The notes beneath the pieces were generated by a model that was given only the letters and a program-made list of their open reading frames with translations, did no database searches and was not told the origin of the DNA. From the NCBI GenBank assembly GCA_017513525.1, contig JAFXFC010000020.1, positions 1 to 51,880 of the forward strand: a stretch of DNA of 51,880 nucleotides, written 5' to 3'. The translations under genes were made by a program, and so were the position numbers. The DNA is from Clostridia bacterium (GTDB taxonomy: Bacteria; Bacillota; Clostridia; Oscillospirales; Acutalibacteraceae). Positions 32,445 through 42,410 of this stretch are shown here, one piece after another (the stretch's first letter is position 1; every line of letters begins with the position of its first letter).

Positions 32445-33716
32445 ATGTTTGTTGATTCAGCGAAAATAAAGATAAAGGCAGGTAACGGCGGTAACGGAGC
32501 AGTTGCTTTCCACAGAGAAAAATATGTAGCCTCCGGCGGTCCCGACGGCGGTGACGGCGGAAAAGGCGGCGACATCATATTTGTTGCAGACGATCATCTC
32601 GCAACTCTAGCAGATTTCCGTTACAAAAGAAAATACACAGCAGAAAACGGAGCTAACGGAGAAGGCGGCAGAAGAAGCGGTAAGAGCGGAAAAAGCCTTA
32701 CTATCCGTGTGCCCAGAGGAACAATAATAAAGGAAGCCGAAAGCGGTGCAGTGCTCGCAGATATGTCGGGTGATGAGCCCTTTATCTGTGCAAAAGGCGG
32801 CAGAGGCGGCTGGGGCAATCAGCATTTTGCAACACCAACCCGTCAGGCTCCCCGTTTTGCCCGTGACGGTTATCCCGGTGAAGAATGGGAAGTAATACTT
32901 GAACTGAAGCTTTTAGCGGATGTCGGACTTTTAGGCTTCCCGAATGTAGGAAAATCCACTCTTATATCTGTTGTCAGTGAAGCAAAGCCCGTAATTGCCA
33001 ACTATCACTTTACAACTATTACTCCCGTTTTAGGCGTTGTAAGAATGGGACCCGAAAGCTCCTTTGTTATGGCTGATATTCCGGGACTTATTGAGGGTGC
33101 AGGTGAGGGGGTCGGCCTTGGTCACAGATTCCTTCGTCATGTTGAGCGTTGCCGTATGCTTGTTCATATAGTAGATGTTTCGGGAAGCGAAGGCAGAGAT
33201 CCCATTGAAGATTTCAAGATAATAAATAAAGAGCTTGAGGTATTCAATCCCGAGCTTACAAAGTGTCCTCAGATAGTTGCCGCAAACAAAATCGACCTTG
33301 CAACAGATGAACAGCTTGAAACATTCAGAAAATTCATTGAAGAGCAGGGACTTCAGTATTTTGAAATAATAGCCCCCATTCAGGAGGGAACGCAGGAGCT
33401 TATCAATGCCGTAGCTGCAAAGCTTAACGAGCTTCCTCCCATAAAGCGTTTTGAATCCGAGGGTGTTCCCATGGAAATTCTCGAAAAGAAGAAGGATACA
33501 GGCTTTAAGATCACCGAAATGGGCGGAGATTACTATATTGAAGCGGAATGGCTTCTTAAAATACTTAATAAAACGGACATGGATGACTACGAATCACTTC
33601 AGTATCTTCAGAGAGTGCTTGAAAGCAGCGGTATTTTTGAAGAGCTCAGAAACAGAGGCGTTCAGGAGGGTGACACCGTAATTATTTATGACCTGGAGTT
33701 CCAGTATGTTCCTTGA
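32445..33716 (+). CDS. obg: Obg/CgtA ribosome-assembly GTPase
   Basis: A 423-aa essential GTPase of late 50S assembly and stress signalling. The Gly-rich Obg fold occupies residues 1-158, with KAGNGGNGAVAFHREKYV and GGDGGKGGDI. The G domain has GFPNVGKSTL (G1, about 165-174), FTTITPVLG (G2), ADIPGLIEGA (G3) and NKID (G4). The C-terminal OCT domain (about 345-423) is present, as in Firmicutes. TAGGAG precedes the ATG. It heads a run of coupled genes: the mini-RNase III gene starts inside its 3' end. Confidence 0.98.
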   Translation: MFVDSAKIKIKAGNGGNGAVAFHREKYVASGGPDGGDGGKGGDIIFVADDHLATLADFRYKRKYTAENGANGEGGRRSGKSGKSLTIRVPRGTIIKEAESGAVLADMSGDEPFICAKGGRGGWGNQHFATPTRQAPRFARDGYPGEEWEVILELKLLADVGLLGFPNVGKSTLISVVSEAKPVIANYHFTTITPVLGVVRMGPESSFVMADIPGLIEGAGEGVGLGHRFLRHVERCRMLVHIVDVSGSEGRDPIEDFKIINKELEVFNPELTKCPQIVAANKIDLATDEQLETFRKFIEEQGLQYFEIIAPIQEGTQELINAVAAKLNELPPIKRFESEGVPMEILEKKKDTGFKITEMGGDYYIEAEWLLKILNKTDMDDYESLQYLQRVLESSGIFEELRNRGVQEGDTVIIYDLEFQYVP

Positions 33717-34137
33717 TTTAGAAAATTTGGATGTTTTGTTAAAAGAAACCGATTACAGAAGTCTCAGCGGTCTTTCTCTTGCTTTTATCGGCGATGCGGT
33801 ATACGAGCTTCTTATAAGAAAGTATATTCTTTCAAAAGGAGAAGCCAGAGTAAAAGAAATGCACAAGGACTGCGTAAGGCTTGTTAATGCGGATTTTCAG
33901 GCAAATACAATGGATATATTACTTCCGCTTTTGAGTGAAGAAGAGATTTCAGTCTTCAAAAGAGGCAGAAATGCACATTCTGCTCATACACCTAAAAATA
34001 AATCCGAAGCCCAATATCACAAATCCACGGGCTTTGAGGCGCTCATTGGTTTTTTATACTTAAAAAAAGATTATGGTAGGCTTAATTATCTGTTTTCTTT
34101 AATTATTGAACAGGGTGAAAAATATGAACAGCACTGA
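33706..34137 (+). CDS. mrnC: Mini-ribonuclease 3 (MrnC)
   Basis: A 143-aa RNase III domain protein without dsRBD. The catalytic acidic motif is in LAFIGDAVYELLIRKYIL (about residues 21-38), and FKRGRNAHSAHTPKN and YHKSTGFEALIGFLYL complete the RNase III fold. In Bacillus it matures the 23S rRNA ends. ATG 33706 is chosen because TGGAG lies 8 bases before it; it overlaps the obg stop by 11 bases. Pairing with obg rather than cysS differs from Bacillus but still groups ribosome-assembly functions. Confidence 0.93.
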   Translation: MFLDLENLDVLLKETDYRSLSGLSLAFIGDAVYELLIRKYILSKGEARVKEMHKDCVRLVNADFQANTMDILLPLLSEEEISVFKRGRNAHSAHTPKNKSEAQYHKSTGFEALIGFLYLKKDYGRLNYLFSLIIEQGEKYEQH

Positions 34138-35029
34138 CAAAAAACAGAAAATTAAAAAAATAACCGCCACAGCGACAGAATTGTTAATGTGTGTTCTCGG
34201 TGCATTTATGTATTCTGTGGCAGTCTCTCTATTTGTAACTCCTCTTAAGTTTGCAGCAGGCGGTGTTACGGGACTTGGTATTCTTATTAATTACATGGTT
34301 CCTGCAATATCAACAGGTATGTTTGTTTTTCTTGCAAATGTCCCCTTATTTCTTATCTCATGGAAAAAATTCGGGTTCCGTTTTATTGCAAGAACTGTTT
34401 TTTCTACGGCTTTAGTTTCCGTATTTATTGACCTTCTTGCAACGCTCGGCGAAAAATACGGTTGGTTTTTTGCAGGTGAAGAAAAACTTGTCGGCGCTAT
34501 TTTCGGCGGCATCATAGCAGGTGCGGGACTGGGAATAGTCTTCCTCGGCGGTGCCACAACGGGCGGACTTGATATTTTAGCCCGTCTTTTAAGACTTAAA
34601 TTCCCACACCTTTCCGTCGGCAGACTTATTCTTATATGCGACTTTGTTGTAGTTTTGCTTTCAGGTATAGTCTATAAAAGTGTCGAAAGCATACTTTATT
34701 CAATAATAATTGTTTTCCTTTCTTCTCTTGCGGTGGATTATATAGTAGCAGGCAGAAGCCATTCCAAGCTTTTGTTTATTCTTACCGACAGCCACGAAGA
34801 GGTAACACGGGATATAATTGCTATTTGCGGAAGAGGCGTTTCCGTAATTCCTGCACAGGGCGGATATACAGGTCAGGATAAAAAGCTTCTGATGTGCGTA
34901 GTCCGTACACATGAAGTTTCAAGAGTAAGAAAAGTAGTGGCAAATTACGACGAAAAGCCGTTTATAATAATCACGGATTCCTCCGAGGTGTTAGGACAGG
35001 GCTTCAAATCTCATAAAGATACTTTATGA
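34124..35029 (+). CDS. YitT-family membrane protein (DUF161/DUF2179)
   Basis: A 301-aa protein with about six membrane helices (residues 10-200), containing TPLKFAAGGVTGLGILINY and FLGGATTGGLDILARLLR. A C-terminal DUF2179 domain follows (about 215-290; ITDSHEEVTRDIIAICGRGV and MCVVRTHEVSRVRKVV), resembling a ligand-binding ACT-like or PII-like fold. The function of YitT proteins is not settled. It overlaps mrnC by 14 bases (AGGGTGA before ATG), so it is translated from the obg transcript. The 108 bases after it hold direct AGTGAATAGTGAA copies and a short GAAG/CTTC hairpin, and no gene. Confidence 0.85.
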   Translation: MNSTDKKQKIKKITATATELLMCVLGAFMYSVAVSLFVTPLKFAAGGVTGLGILINYMVPAISTGMFVFLANVPLFLISWKKFGFRFIARTVFSTALVSVFIDLLATLGEKYGWFFAGEEKLVGAIFGGIIAGAGLGIVFLGGATTGGLDILARLLRLKFPHLSVGRLILICDFVVVLLSGIVYKSVESILYSIIIVFLSSLAVDYIVAGRSHSKLLFILTDSHEEVTRDIIAICGRGVSVIPAQGGYTGQDKKLLMCVVRTHEVSRVRKVVANYDEKPFIIITDSSEVLGQGFKSHKDTL

Positions 35030-35137
35030 GATTTGAAAGTAAAAAGTAATAGTGAATAGTGAAGAAGTTCTGAAGAGCTTCGCATAGTTTCGCTTATGCT
35101 CTATTGTTTATAAAAATCATTAATAAAGGAAACTCGT

Positions 35138-36952
35138 ATGAAAGTTAAAAAGGAACACATCAGAAATTTTTCAATAATTGCACATATCGACCACGGCAAG
35201 TCCACTCTTGCTGACAGACTGCTTGAACTTACCGAAACAGTCGCTAAGCGTGATATGCAGCAGCAGATACTTGATAATATGGATATTGAAAAGGAGCGAG
35301 GCATCACAATTAAAGCGAGAGCCGTAACTCTTCATTATAAAGCTTCTGACGGAAAGGATTATGAGCTTAATCTCATAGACACTCCCGGTCATGTTGACTT
35401 TAACTATGAGGTATCCCGTTCACTCGCAGCATGTGAGGGTGCTGTGCTGATAGTTGACGCAACACAGGGTGTTGAAGCGCAGACGCTTGCAAACACATAT
35501 TTAGCACTTGACCACGACCTTGAACTGGTGCCTGTTGTTAATAAAATAGACCTTCCCGCCGCAGACCCCGACAGAGTTTGTGCAGATGTTGAGGAGATAA
35601 TAGGGCTTGACTGCTCCATAGCTCCGAGAGTTTCCGCGAAAACGGGCGAAAATGTAGCAGAGGTATTAGAAAAAATAGTTGAATACATACCCTGTCCCGA
35701 GGGTGACGATGATGCACCCTTTAAGGCTCTTGTATTTGACTCGGTTTATGATAACTACAAGGGTGTTATAGTATATGTCCGTGTTATGGACGGTGTGCTT
35801 CGTCCCGGTGACACCATGAAAATGATGGCAACGGGCGCACAGTTTACTGTTGTTGAAGTAGGCAGAATGGGTGCAACCTCTCTTGAAAGCACATCTGAGC
35901 TTAAAGCGGGTGAGGTAGGTTATATTACCGCTTCAATAAAGAGTGTTGTTGATGCCCGTGTAGGTGATACCGTAACAAAAGCAGACGAGCCTGCAGACGA
36001 GCCTCTTCCCGGTTATAAGAAAGTAAATCCCATGGTTTTCTGCGGAATTTACCCTGCAGACGGTGCTGATTATGAGTCTTTAAGAGAAGCTCTCGAAAAA
36101 TTACAGCTCAATGATGCGGCTTTATCCTTTGAACCCGAAACATCGGGTGCATTGGGCTTTGGCTTCCGCTGCGGATTTTTGGGACTTTTACATCTTGAAA
36201 TTATTCAGGAACGCCTTGAAAGAGAATATGACCTTGATCTGGTTTCAACCGTTCCGAGCGTTGTTTATAAAATACATCTTTCAGACGGCACAGTGGTTGA
36301 CATTGATAACCCCACAAACTATCCCGACCCTGCAATAATAGATTTTGTGGAAGAGCCCATTGCAGATGCACACATTTATTCACCCTCTGAATATGTAGGC
36401 ACTATCATGGACCTTTGTCAGGACAGAAGAGGTATTTTCAAGAATATGGACTATATCTCAGGGGATAGAGTTGATATTCACTATATTCTTCCTCTTAACG
36501 AAATTATTTATGACTTCTTTGATGCACTTAAATCCCGTACAAGAGGTTATGCTTCCTTTGACTATGAGCTTAAGGGCTATGAAAGATCAAATCTTGTTAA
36601 GCTTGATGTTCTTCTTAACGGAGATATAATAGATGCTCTTTCATATATTATCCATTCAGAAAAAGCATATCCGAGAGCCAGAAAAATTGCCGAAAAGCTT
36701 AAGGATAATATTCCGAGACAGATGTTTGAAATCCCCGTGCAGATAGCAATAGGCGGTAAAGTAATTGCCAGAGAAACCATAAAGGCAATGAGAAAAGACG
36801 TTCTTGCCAAGTGCTACGGCGGTGACATTACCCGAAAGAAAAAGCTTCTTGAAAAGCAAAAAGAGGGTAAAAAGAGAATGCGTCAGTTCGGTACTGTTGA
36901 AGTGCCTCAGGAAGCCTTTATGGCAATACTTAAGCTCGATGGACAGGACTGA
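35138..36952 (+). CDS. lepA: Elongation factor 4 (LepA)
   Basis: A 604-aa translational GTPase that binds ribosomes and aids back-translocation or initiation. G domain: [17 protein letters not shown] (G1), IDTPGHVDF (G3), NKIDLP (G4). Domains II and III follow, and the LepA-specific C-terminal domain holds [19 protein letters not shown]. Length is standard. AAAGGAAAC precedes the ATG. hemW begins inside its 3' end. Confidence 0.98.
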   Translation: MKVKKEHIRNFSIIAHIDHGKSTLADRLLELTETVAKRDMQQQILDNMDIEKERGITIKARAVTLHYKASDGKDYELNLIDTPGHVDFNYEVSRSLAACEGAVLIVDATQGVEAQTLANTYLALDHDLELVPVVNKIDLPAADPDRVCADVEEIIGLDCSIAPRVSAKTGENVAEVLEKIVEYIPCPEGDDDAPFKALVFDSVYDNYKGVIVYVRVMDGVLRPGDTMKMMATGAQFTVVEVGRMGATSLESTSELKAGEVGYITASIKSVVDARVGDTVTKADEPADEPLPGYKKVNPMVFCGIYPADGADYESLREALEKLQLNDAALSFEPETSGALGFGFRCGFLGLLHLEIIQERLEREYDLDLVSTVPSVVYKIHLSDGTVVDIDNPTNYPDPAIIDFVEEPIADAHIYSPSEYVGTIMDLCQDRRGIFKNMDYISGDRVDIHYILPLNEIIYDFFDALKSRTRGYASFDYELKGYERSNLVKLDVLLNGDIIDALSYIIHSEKAYPRARKIAEKLKDNIPRQMFEIPVQIAIGGKVIARETIKAMRKDVLAKCYGGDITRKKKLLEKQKEGKKRMRQFGTVEVPQEAFMAILKLDGQD

Positions 36953-38054
36953 TAAAACAGGGCTTTATTTTCACATACCCTTTTGCCGAGGAAAATGCCC
37001 CTACTGCGATTTTTATTCATTGAATGCTAAAAGCTGTCCCGATGAATATGTTTTTTCGCTTTTAGATGAAATGAAAACATTTAAGAGAATGAGTGAGCTT
37101 GTCGGAAAAGACAGTAAAATTGCTGTAGATACTATTTATTTCGGCGGCGGTACACCATCTCTTTTATCTCCCACGCAGTTAGATATTATAATGGATAGCG
37201 TAAGGGAAAGCTTTAATGTATGTGAAGAGCCCGAAATTACCGTAGAATGTAATCCCTCGTCACCGAATTTAGAAGAGTTTCTTTTGTCGGCTTCTAAGTC
37301 GGGAGTTAACAGAATTTCTCTCGGTATGCAGTCGTCTTCAGATAAAGAAAGACGAAAGCTCGGAAGACAGGGGAATGCAAAAAAGGTCGAAGATGCGGTA
37401 TATTATGCGAGAATGGCAGGTATAGAAAACATTTCTCTTGATGTTATGGTGGGTGTGCCCGAAAGCAGTCTTTCGTCGCTTCGGGAAACTCTCGATTTCT
37501 GTTTATCGCTTTCGGTTCCCCATATAAGTGCATATATGCTGAAAATCGAAGAAGGCACATTTTATTATAAGAATGCGGACAAGCTGACTCTGCCCTCAGA
37601 GGATGAAGTGTGCGATATGTACCTTTTTATGTCCCATTATCTTAAAGAAAATGGCTTTTTGCATTATGAAATATCCAATTTCTGTAAAGAGGGTTTTCAT
37701 TCAAGACACAATATGAAATATTGGGAGGGTGCACCCTATCTCGGTTTTGGCCCCGCCGCACACTCCTTTTACAATAATAAACGCTTTTATTTCCCGAGGG
37801 ATATAGATGCCTTTATAAGAGGTGAAAAAGCAATTTATGACGGTGAGGGCGGAGATACGGAAGAAGAAATTCTTCTGCATCTGAGAACCTATAAGGGGAT
37901 ATCCCTTGAAAATAAAAGCTCGTCATTTATAAATAAAGCAAAACTGTTTGAAAAAAACGGTTTTGCCGAAATAACGGGAAATAATTTTGTTCTTACTTCA
38001 AAAGGATTTCTCGTTTCCAATACAATTATCTCAGAGCTTCTGAGTGTTTATTAA
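36939..38054 (+). CDS. hemW: Heme chaperone HemW (radical SAM)
   Basis: A 371-aa radical SAM protein that binds heme and an Fe-S cluster and delivers heme to targets; long misnamed HemN. The cluster cysteines C16, C20, C23 are in [13 protein letters not shown]. HemW-typical GGGTPSLL and the HNxxYW-type motif [19 protein letters not shown] (about residues 248-266) are present. It lacks the extra N-terminal region of true HemN oxidases. ATG 36939 overlaps the lepA stop by 14 bases and has only a weak ribosome binding site, so translation is probably coupled to lepA, as in many Firmicutes. Confidence 0.95.
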   Translation: MDRTDKTGLYFHIPFCRGKCPYCDFYSLNAKSCPDEYVFSLLDEMKTFKRMSELVGKDSKIAVDTIYFGGGTPSLLSPTQLDIIMDSVRESFNVCEEPEITVECNPSSPNLEEFLLSASKSGVNRISLGMQSSSDKERRKLGRQGNAKKVEDAVYYARMAGIENISLDVMVGVPESSLSSLRETLDFCLSLSVPHISAYMLKIEEGTFYYKNADKLTLPSEDEVCDMYLFMSHYLKENGFLHYEISNFCKEGFHSRHNMKYWEGAPYLGFGPAAHSFYNNKRFYFPRDIDAFIRGEKAIYDGEGGDTEEEILLHLRTYKGISLENKSSSFINKAKLFEKNGFAEITGNNFVLTSKGFLVSNTIISELLSVY

Positions 38055-38067
38055 AGGAGCATACAGT

Positions 38068-39528
38068 ATGCTTTTATCTAAGGTATTCCAAAATGTAAAT
38101 TACAGATGTCCCGATTTCAGGGATGTTGAAATTGACGATATCGTATATTCCTCAAGAAATGCCGCAGAGGGCACCATGTTCGTTGCTCTCGTAGGTGCTT
38201 TTTCAGACGGACACGATTATGCCGAAAGTGCATATCTTCTGGGTGCGAGAGTCTTTCTTTTAAGTAAAGAAGTATCTTTGCCCGAAGATGCCTTGTGTAT
38301 CTATGTGGATAATACGAGAGAGACTTTAGCTCACATCAGCGGAAATTTCTTTTCACATCCCGATAAAGAAATTGATGTAATAGGCGTTACGGGCACAAAG
38401 GGCAAAACTACAGTTACACATATGCTTTGCACCTGTCTTAACGAATGCGGTATCAAAAGCGGTGTCATAGGAACTGTAGGCGCATACTTTGACGGAAAAT
38501 ATATTCCCACCGTAAACACCACGCCCGAATCCTATGAGATACAAAAGCTGTTAAGACTCATGGCAGATGCAGGCTGTAAAGCCGCCTGTATCGAGGTGTC
38601 CTCAATCGGCATTAAAAATCACAGAGTTGACGGAATAGACTTTTCAACTGCTGTGTTTACAAATCTTTCTCCCGACCATATAGGAGGAGCAGAACATGAC
38701 AGCTTCGAGGAATATTCATTCTGGAAAAAACAGCTTTTCAAAAAATGTAAAAAAGCAATATTTAATAAAGATGACCTGTTCTCAGAAGAGATAATAAAAG
38801 AAATAACGGTTCCCTTTGCTACATTTTCAATCAACGAAGATGCTGATTTTTCGGCAGATGATATTAAAAATCTCAGAACGGCAGACTTTTTCGGTGTAGG
38901 CTTTACTTATAAGACAAAAGACGGTTCAGTTGATGCTAAAATTGCAATGCCGGGCTTTTACAGCGTATATAATGCACTTGCTGCCGTTTCTGTATGTAAG
39001 GAGTACTCTATTGCGGACGAAAAAATAGTTTCTGCTCTCGAAAAAGCAAGAGTAAAAGGCAGAAACGAGCTTATGAATGTAGGAGCTTCTTATGCTGTAA
39101 TCATAGATTATGCTCACAACGGTCAGAGCTTTAATTCCGTTATTGATACGGTAAAGGAATACCCCCATGAAAGAATTATCTGCGTTTACGGTTCTGTAGG
39201 TGACAGAGCACAGCTAAGACGGCAGGAAATGGGTCTTGTTTGCGGAAAAAAAGCAGATCTCAGTGTTATTACTACAGATGACCCCGGTTTTGAAGATCCC
39301 GAAGAAATAGCAAAGGAAATTGCTTCATTTGTTGAAAAAGAGGGCGGAGAATATAAAATAATCGTTGACAGAACTGAGGCGGTGCATTTTGCCTTATCTG
39401 AAGCTAAAGACGGTGATATAGTTCTCATCCTCGGCAAAGGTCACGAAACAATACAGAAGATAAAGGGCGAAAAGGTCCACTATTCAGATCACGAAGCAGT
39501 GAAAGCATACTTTGAAAAGAGCAAATAA
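38068..39528 (+). CDS. murE: MurE-type UDP-N-acetylmuramyl-tripeptide synthetase, atypical specificity motif
   Basis: A 486-aa Mur ligase adding the third residue of the peptidoglycan stem. N-domain 1-95, ATP loop GVTGTKGKTTVTHM (about 107-120), the carbamylated-lysine region, and C-domain with YAHNGQSFNSVI and GKGHETIQ. At the position where diaminopimelate-adding enzymes have DNPR, this protein reads TTDDPGFEDPEEI, closer to lysine- or ornithine-type MurE proteins. A FemX-like transferase, which builds bridges on Lys or Orn, follows. AAAGGAG precedes ATG 38068, which starts 14 bases after the hemW stop codon. A second MurE-like enzyme elsewhere could still provide mDAP activity. Confidence 0.88.
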   Translation: MLLSKVFQNVNYRCPDFRDVEIDDIVYSSRNAAEGTMFVALVGAFSDGHDYAESAYLLGARVFLLSKEVSLPEDALCIYVDNTRETLAHISGNFFSHPDKEIDVIGVTGTKGKTTVTHMLCTCLNECGIKSGVIGTVGAYFDGKYIPTVNTTPESYEIQKLLRLMADAGCKAACIEVSSIGIKNHRVDGIDFSTAVFTNLSPDHIGGAEHDSFEEYSFWKKQLFKKCKKAIFNKDDLFSEEIIKEITVPFATFSINEDADFSADDIKNLRTADFFGVGFTYKTKDGSVDAKIAMPGFYSVYNALAAVSVCKEYSIADEKIVSALEKARVKGRNELMNVGASYAVIIDYAHNGQSFNSVIDTVKEYPHERIICVYGSVGDRAQLRRQEMGLVCGKKADLSVITTDDPGFEDPEEIAKEIASFVEKEGGEYKIIVDRTEAVHFALSEAKDGDIVLILGKGHETIQKIKGEKVHYSDHEAVKAYFEKSK

Positions 39529-39564
39529 TAATTTAACAGTTACTTGCTGAGGGGTGCACTCCCA

Positions 39565-39723
39565 TTGTAGGGGAGGGGTTTCCCCTCCCGTAATTGGAAG
39601 ATAATAATTGATTATATGAGTTATTTTAGGGGAAAGTAAAAGTCGCCGAGTTAATTTTAAGAAGAAGTTAACTAATAAAGTTTCAAATCCTTGGTTGAGG
39701 GAGGGGAGACCCCTCCCCTACAA
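39565..39723. repeat. Inverted G-rich repeat pair
   Basis: Arm 1 (39565-39590, TTGTAGGGGAGGGGTTTC then CCCTCCC) and arm 2 (39697-39723, reverse complement with TTGTAGGGGAGGGGTCTC) are inverted copies about 130 bp apart. Each is itself a GGGAGGGG/CCCCTCCC hairpin. Together they look like a small dispersed intergenic element and may also stop transcription after murE. The 275-bp gap holds nothing else. Confidence 0.7.
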
Positions 39724-39803
39724 CAAATTTTTTCTCTTTCATATAATGATATATTATCCAACTTTTCTTTTCATTGAATATAAAAGAATAAAAGGTAATA
39801 TTT

Positions 39804-41141
39804 ATGGAATATATTTTTAAGCAGGAAAATGATTTGAATGCCTTTGAGGAGTTTGTGCTCTCTCACGGCGGAATATATATGCAGTCCGAAAAATGGTCAA
39901 GAGTAAAGCTCGAGTGGAATTCCCGTTTTTATTCGGGATTTTCGGAAAACGGAGAGAGAGTGCTGACAGCTCTCATTATGGAAAGAAGCATCCCTGCCGC
40001 AGGAAAGATATGGTATTGCCCTGCAGGTGCAGTGTGTGACCATAAAAACCGTGAGCTTTTTATGGCTTTCTCGGAATTTATGAAAAAAGAGCTCAAACAG
40101 AATAAAATTACGGCTCTTTTCTATGACCCTCTTATTGAGCTTCGTGTAAACGGGGTGTCAAAGGAAGAGGGTAAAGCCGCGCACGTTCTTTTTACGGAAT
40201 GCGGATTTACTCTTAATGCCGATGCTTCAAAATGTCTTTATAAATCTCCCGTACAGCTCATAACAAAGCTGAAAAATACCGAAGGGGAAAGATTTACTCC
40301 CGAAAAGCTTCTTAAATCCTTTGAAAAGGGTGTAAGATACTCAGTAAGAGTAGGCGAGGGCAGAGGTCTTACCGAGAAAATATATACAATTGAAGATATA
40401 GAGCAGGATCCAAACATAATGGAGGATTTTCTTGCGGTAATGAAGGATACCTCCGAAAGAAGCGATTTTGTTGAAAGAGGCGGAGAATACTGTAAACGCC
40501 TTATGGAGGTTTTCGGAAAAGACGGCCTTGATATGATGCTCATTTACTATGACAAGAAAAAAGATATCGCTTTACAGCAGGAAAGACTTAATAGAAAAGA
40601 AGAGCTCGTAAAAGCTCTTGAAACAGCTCCCGAAAAGAAGATAAGAGGAATAAAAGAAGAAATTGATTCAATTGATAAGAATACCTCTCATTTTGAAGAA
40701 AGAATGAAAGAAACTGCAGATGCTGATAAAGACCTTATCTGTGTATCGGGCGGTATGACGCTTCATTATAACGGTATGTCCTCGTGCCTTTTCGGAGGAT
40801 CAAAAAATCTTCTCAGAAACAACCTTCGTGCAAGTCACTTTTTTAATTTCAGAAGAATCTGTCACAGTATCAACAAAGGAAATGATTTTCACGATCTCGG
40901 ATATGTGCTTTTAGATAAAACTCCCCCTTCTCAGGACGGCACTTTAGGAGTGTGTAAGCCCAATGCCGATTTTGAAGGAATTTTATCCTTCAAGAAAAGC
41001 TTCGGCTCCGATTACATTGAATTTATCGGTGAATATGTTTTAGTTTCCAATAAGGCTTTATATTTTTCATACTCACATTTACTTGAAAAAGCAAGAGATG
41101 TTCAGAGTATTGTAAACAGGATAGTAAGAAAACACAGATAA
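39804..41141 (+). CDS. FemX/FemAB-type peptidoglycan aminoacyltransferase
   Basis: A 445-aa protein with two GNAT-like halves and a coiled-coil insert, the Fem ligase layout. These enzymes use aminoacyl-tRNA to add residues to the third position of the stem peptide, making cross-bridges. The start IYMQSEKWSRVKLEW resembles the Fem Q-x-x-x-W region. A helical arm spans about residues 245-300 (ERLNRKEELVKALE, IKEEIDSIDKN). The second GNAT half ends with ANADFEGILSFKKSFG, matching the conserved GLxxFKxxFG near the Fem C-terminus. AAAGGT precedes ATG. Its place just after a non-DAP-like MurE supports a branched cell wall. Confidence 0.85.
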   Translation: MEYIFKQENDLNAFEEFVLSHGGIYMQSEKWSRVKLEWNSRFYSGFSENGERVLTALIMERSIPAAGKIWYCPAGAVCDHKNRELFMAFSEFMKKELKQNKITALFYDPLIELRVNGVSKEEGKAAHVLFTECGFTLNADASKCLYKSPVQLITKLKNTEGERFTPEKLLKSFEKGVRYSVRVGEGRGLTEKIYTIEDIEQDPNIMEDFLAVMKDTSERSDFVERGGEYCKRLMEVFGKDGLDMMLIYYDKKKDIALQQERLNRKEELVKALETAPEKKIRGIKEEIDSIDKNTSHFEERMKETADADKDLICVSGGMTLHYNGMSSCLFGGSKNLLRNNLRASHFFNFRRICHSINKGNDFHDLGYVLLDKTPPSQDGTLGVCKPNADFEGILSFKKSFGSDYIEFIGEYVLVSNKALYFSYSHLLEKARDVQSIVNRIVRKHR

Positions 41142-41152
41142 GGAGTGTTTTT

Positions 41153-42397
41153 ATGGCAGTAAGAACCGACGGAATTTTTTCCTCTTTCGGTGCATTTCCC
41201 GAAAATCCCGATTATAACAGGCTGATAGTACGGGAAGATCCTATTTATACAAAATCCAATGACTGCAGAGATCAGTTTGAAAGGGATTATACAAGAATTC
41301 TTCACTCACTAGCCTTTCGGCGTCTTAAGCATAAAACACAGGTTTTTTTCAATATTGAAAACGACCATATCTGTACCAGAATGGAGCATGTTTCCCATGT
41401 GGAGTCCGTAAGCACTACAATCGCAAAGGAGCTTGGACTCAATGTTGATCTGACGAGAGCAATTGCCATAGGTCATGATTTAGGACACGCACCTTTCGGA
41501 CATCAGGGCGAAAGAGAGCTTGATGCTCTTTCAAGAAAATATCTCGGAAAAAGCTTTTTCCACGAAAAGAACGGACTTCATTTTGTAGATAATATAGAGC
41601 TTTTAGAGGATGACTACAGAGTTTTAAGAAACTTAAATCTTACATATGCCGTGAGAGACGGAATTATATCCCACTGCGGTGAGGTTGACGATAACGCTCT
41701 TATTCCCCGTAAGGAATATATCGACCTGAGAGATTTCACGAATGTAGGGCAGTATCAGCCCTTTACATGGGAGGGCTGTGTTGTAAAGCTTTCCGATAAA
41801 ATCGCATATGTCGGAAGAGATATTGAAGACGCAATAAGACTTCGTTTTCTTACCAAAGAAAATATAGAAACTCTTTCCGACATGGCAAAGGCATATGATA
41901 AAATGGCAATAAACACGACGGTAATTATTCATAATATGATATATGACGTGTGTGAAAATTCCTCTCCTGAAAAAGGTATTTGTCTTAGTGAAACCTTCCA
42001 TGAGCAGCTTAAAGAAATAAAGCAATTCAATTATAAATTTATATACAGAAATAAACGCCTTGACCCGTTTACCGAATATGCAAGACTTGTCATAACTCAG
42101 ATATTCCTTGTGCTCTTAGATGCCTATGACGGTGAAAATACCATAAAGGTATTAAGAAAAAGGTCTGAAATGTATCCCGAGCTTATGGGTGCATTCGCTG
42201 ACTGGCTGGGGAAATTCTGTGAAACAGAGCTTGATTTATTCTCGAATATGACGGAAAAGACAGTAAAGTGCCATAACAGAAAAATTTACGGCTGGCTTGA
42301 AACCGAAGAAATTTATATGGGTGCAATTATAGATTATATTTCGGGTATGTCCGATAATTATGCAATAAAAGTTTTCAATGAGCTTATATCTTATTAA
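41153..42397 (+). CDS. dgt: Deoxyguanosinetriphosphate triphosphohydrolase-like HD protein
   Basis: A 414-aa HD-domain hydrolase of the dGTPase family, converting dNTPs to nucleosides and tripolyphosphate. Metal ligands H...HD...D: RMEHVSHVESV, AIGHDLGHAPFGHQGE (about residues 101-116) and KLSDKIAYVGRDIED. YTRILHSLAFRRLKHKTQVF is the typical N-terminal signature. AAGGAG precedes ATG and the gene starts 11 bases after the femX stop. Substrate preference among dNTPs cannot be judged. Often lies before dnaG-rpoD; here a secreted phosphoesterase follows instead. Confidence 0.93.
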   Translation: MAVRTDGIFSSFGAFPENPDYNRLIVREDPIYTKSNDCRDQFERDYTRILHSLAFRRLKHKTQVFFNIENDHICTRMEHVSHVESVSTTIAKELGLNVDLTRAIAIGHDLGHAPFGHQGERELDALSRKYLGKSFFHEKNGLHFVDNIELLEDDYRVLRNLNLTYAVRDGIISHCGEVDDNALIPRKEYIDLRDFTNVGQYQPFTWEGCVVKLSDKIAYVGRDIEDAIRLRFLTKENIETLSDMAKAYDKMAINTTVIIHNMIYDVCENSSPEKGICLSETFHEQLKEIKQFNYKFIYRNKRLDPFTEYARLVITQIFLVLLDAYDGENTIKVLRKRSEMYPELMGAFADWLGKFCETELDLFSNMTEKTVKCHNRKIYGWLETEEIYMGAIIDYISGMSDNYAIKVFNELISY

Positions 42398-42410
42398 GGA
42401 GGATAAAACA

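Noticed and set aside
34291..34557. Minus-strand frame inside the YitT gene
   Set aside because: Low-complexity shadow of membrane-protein codons with no start signals.
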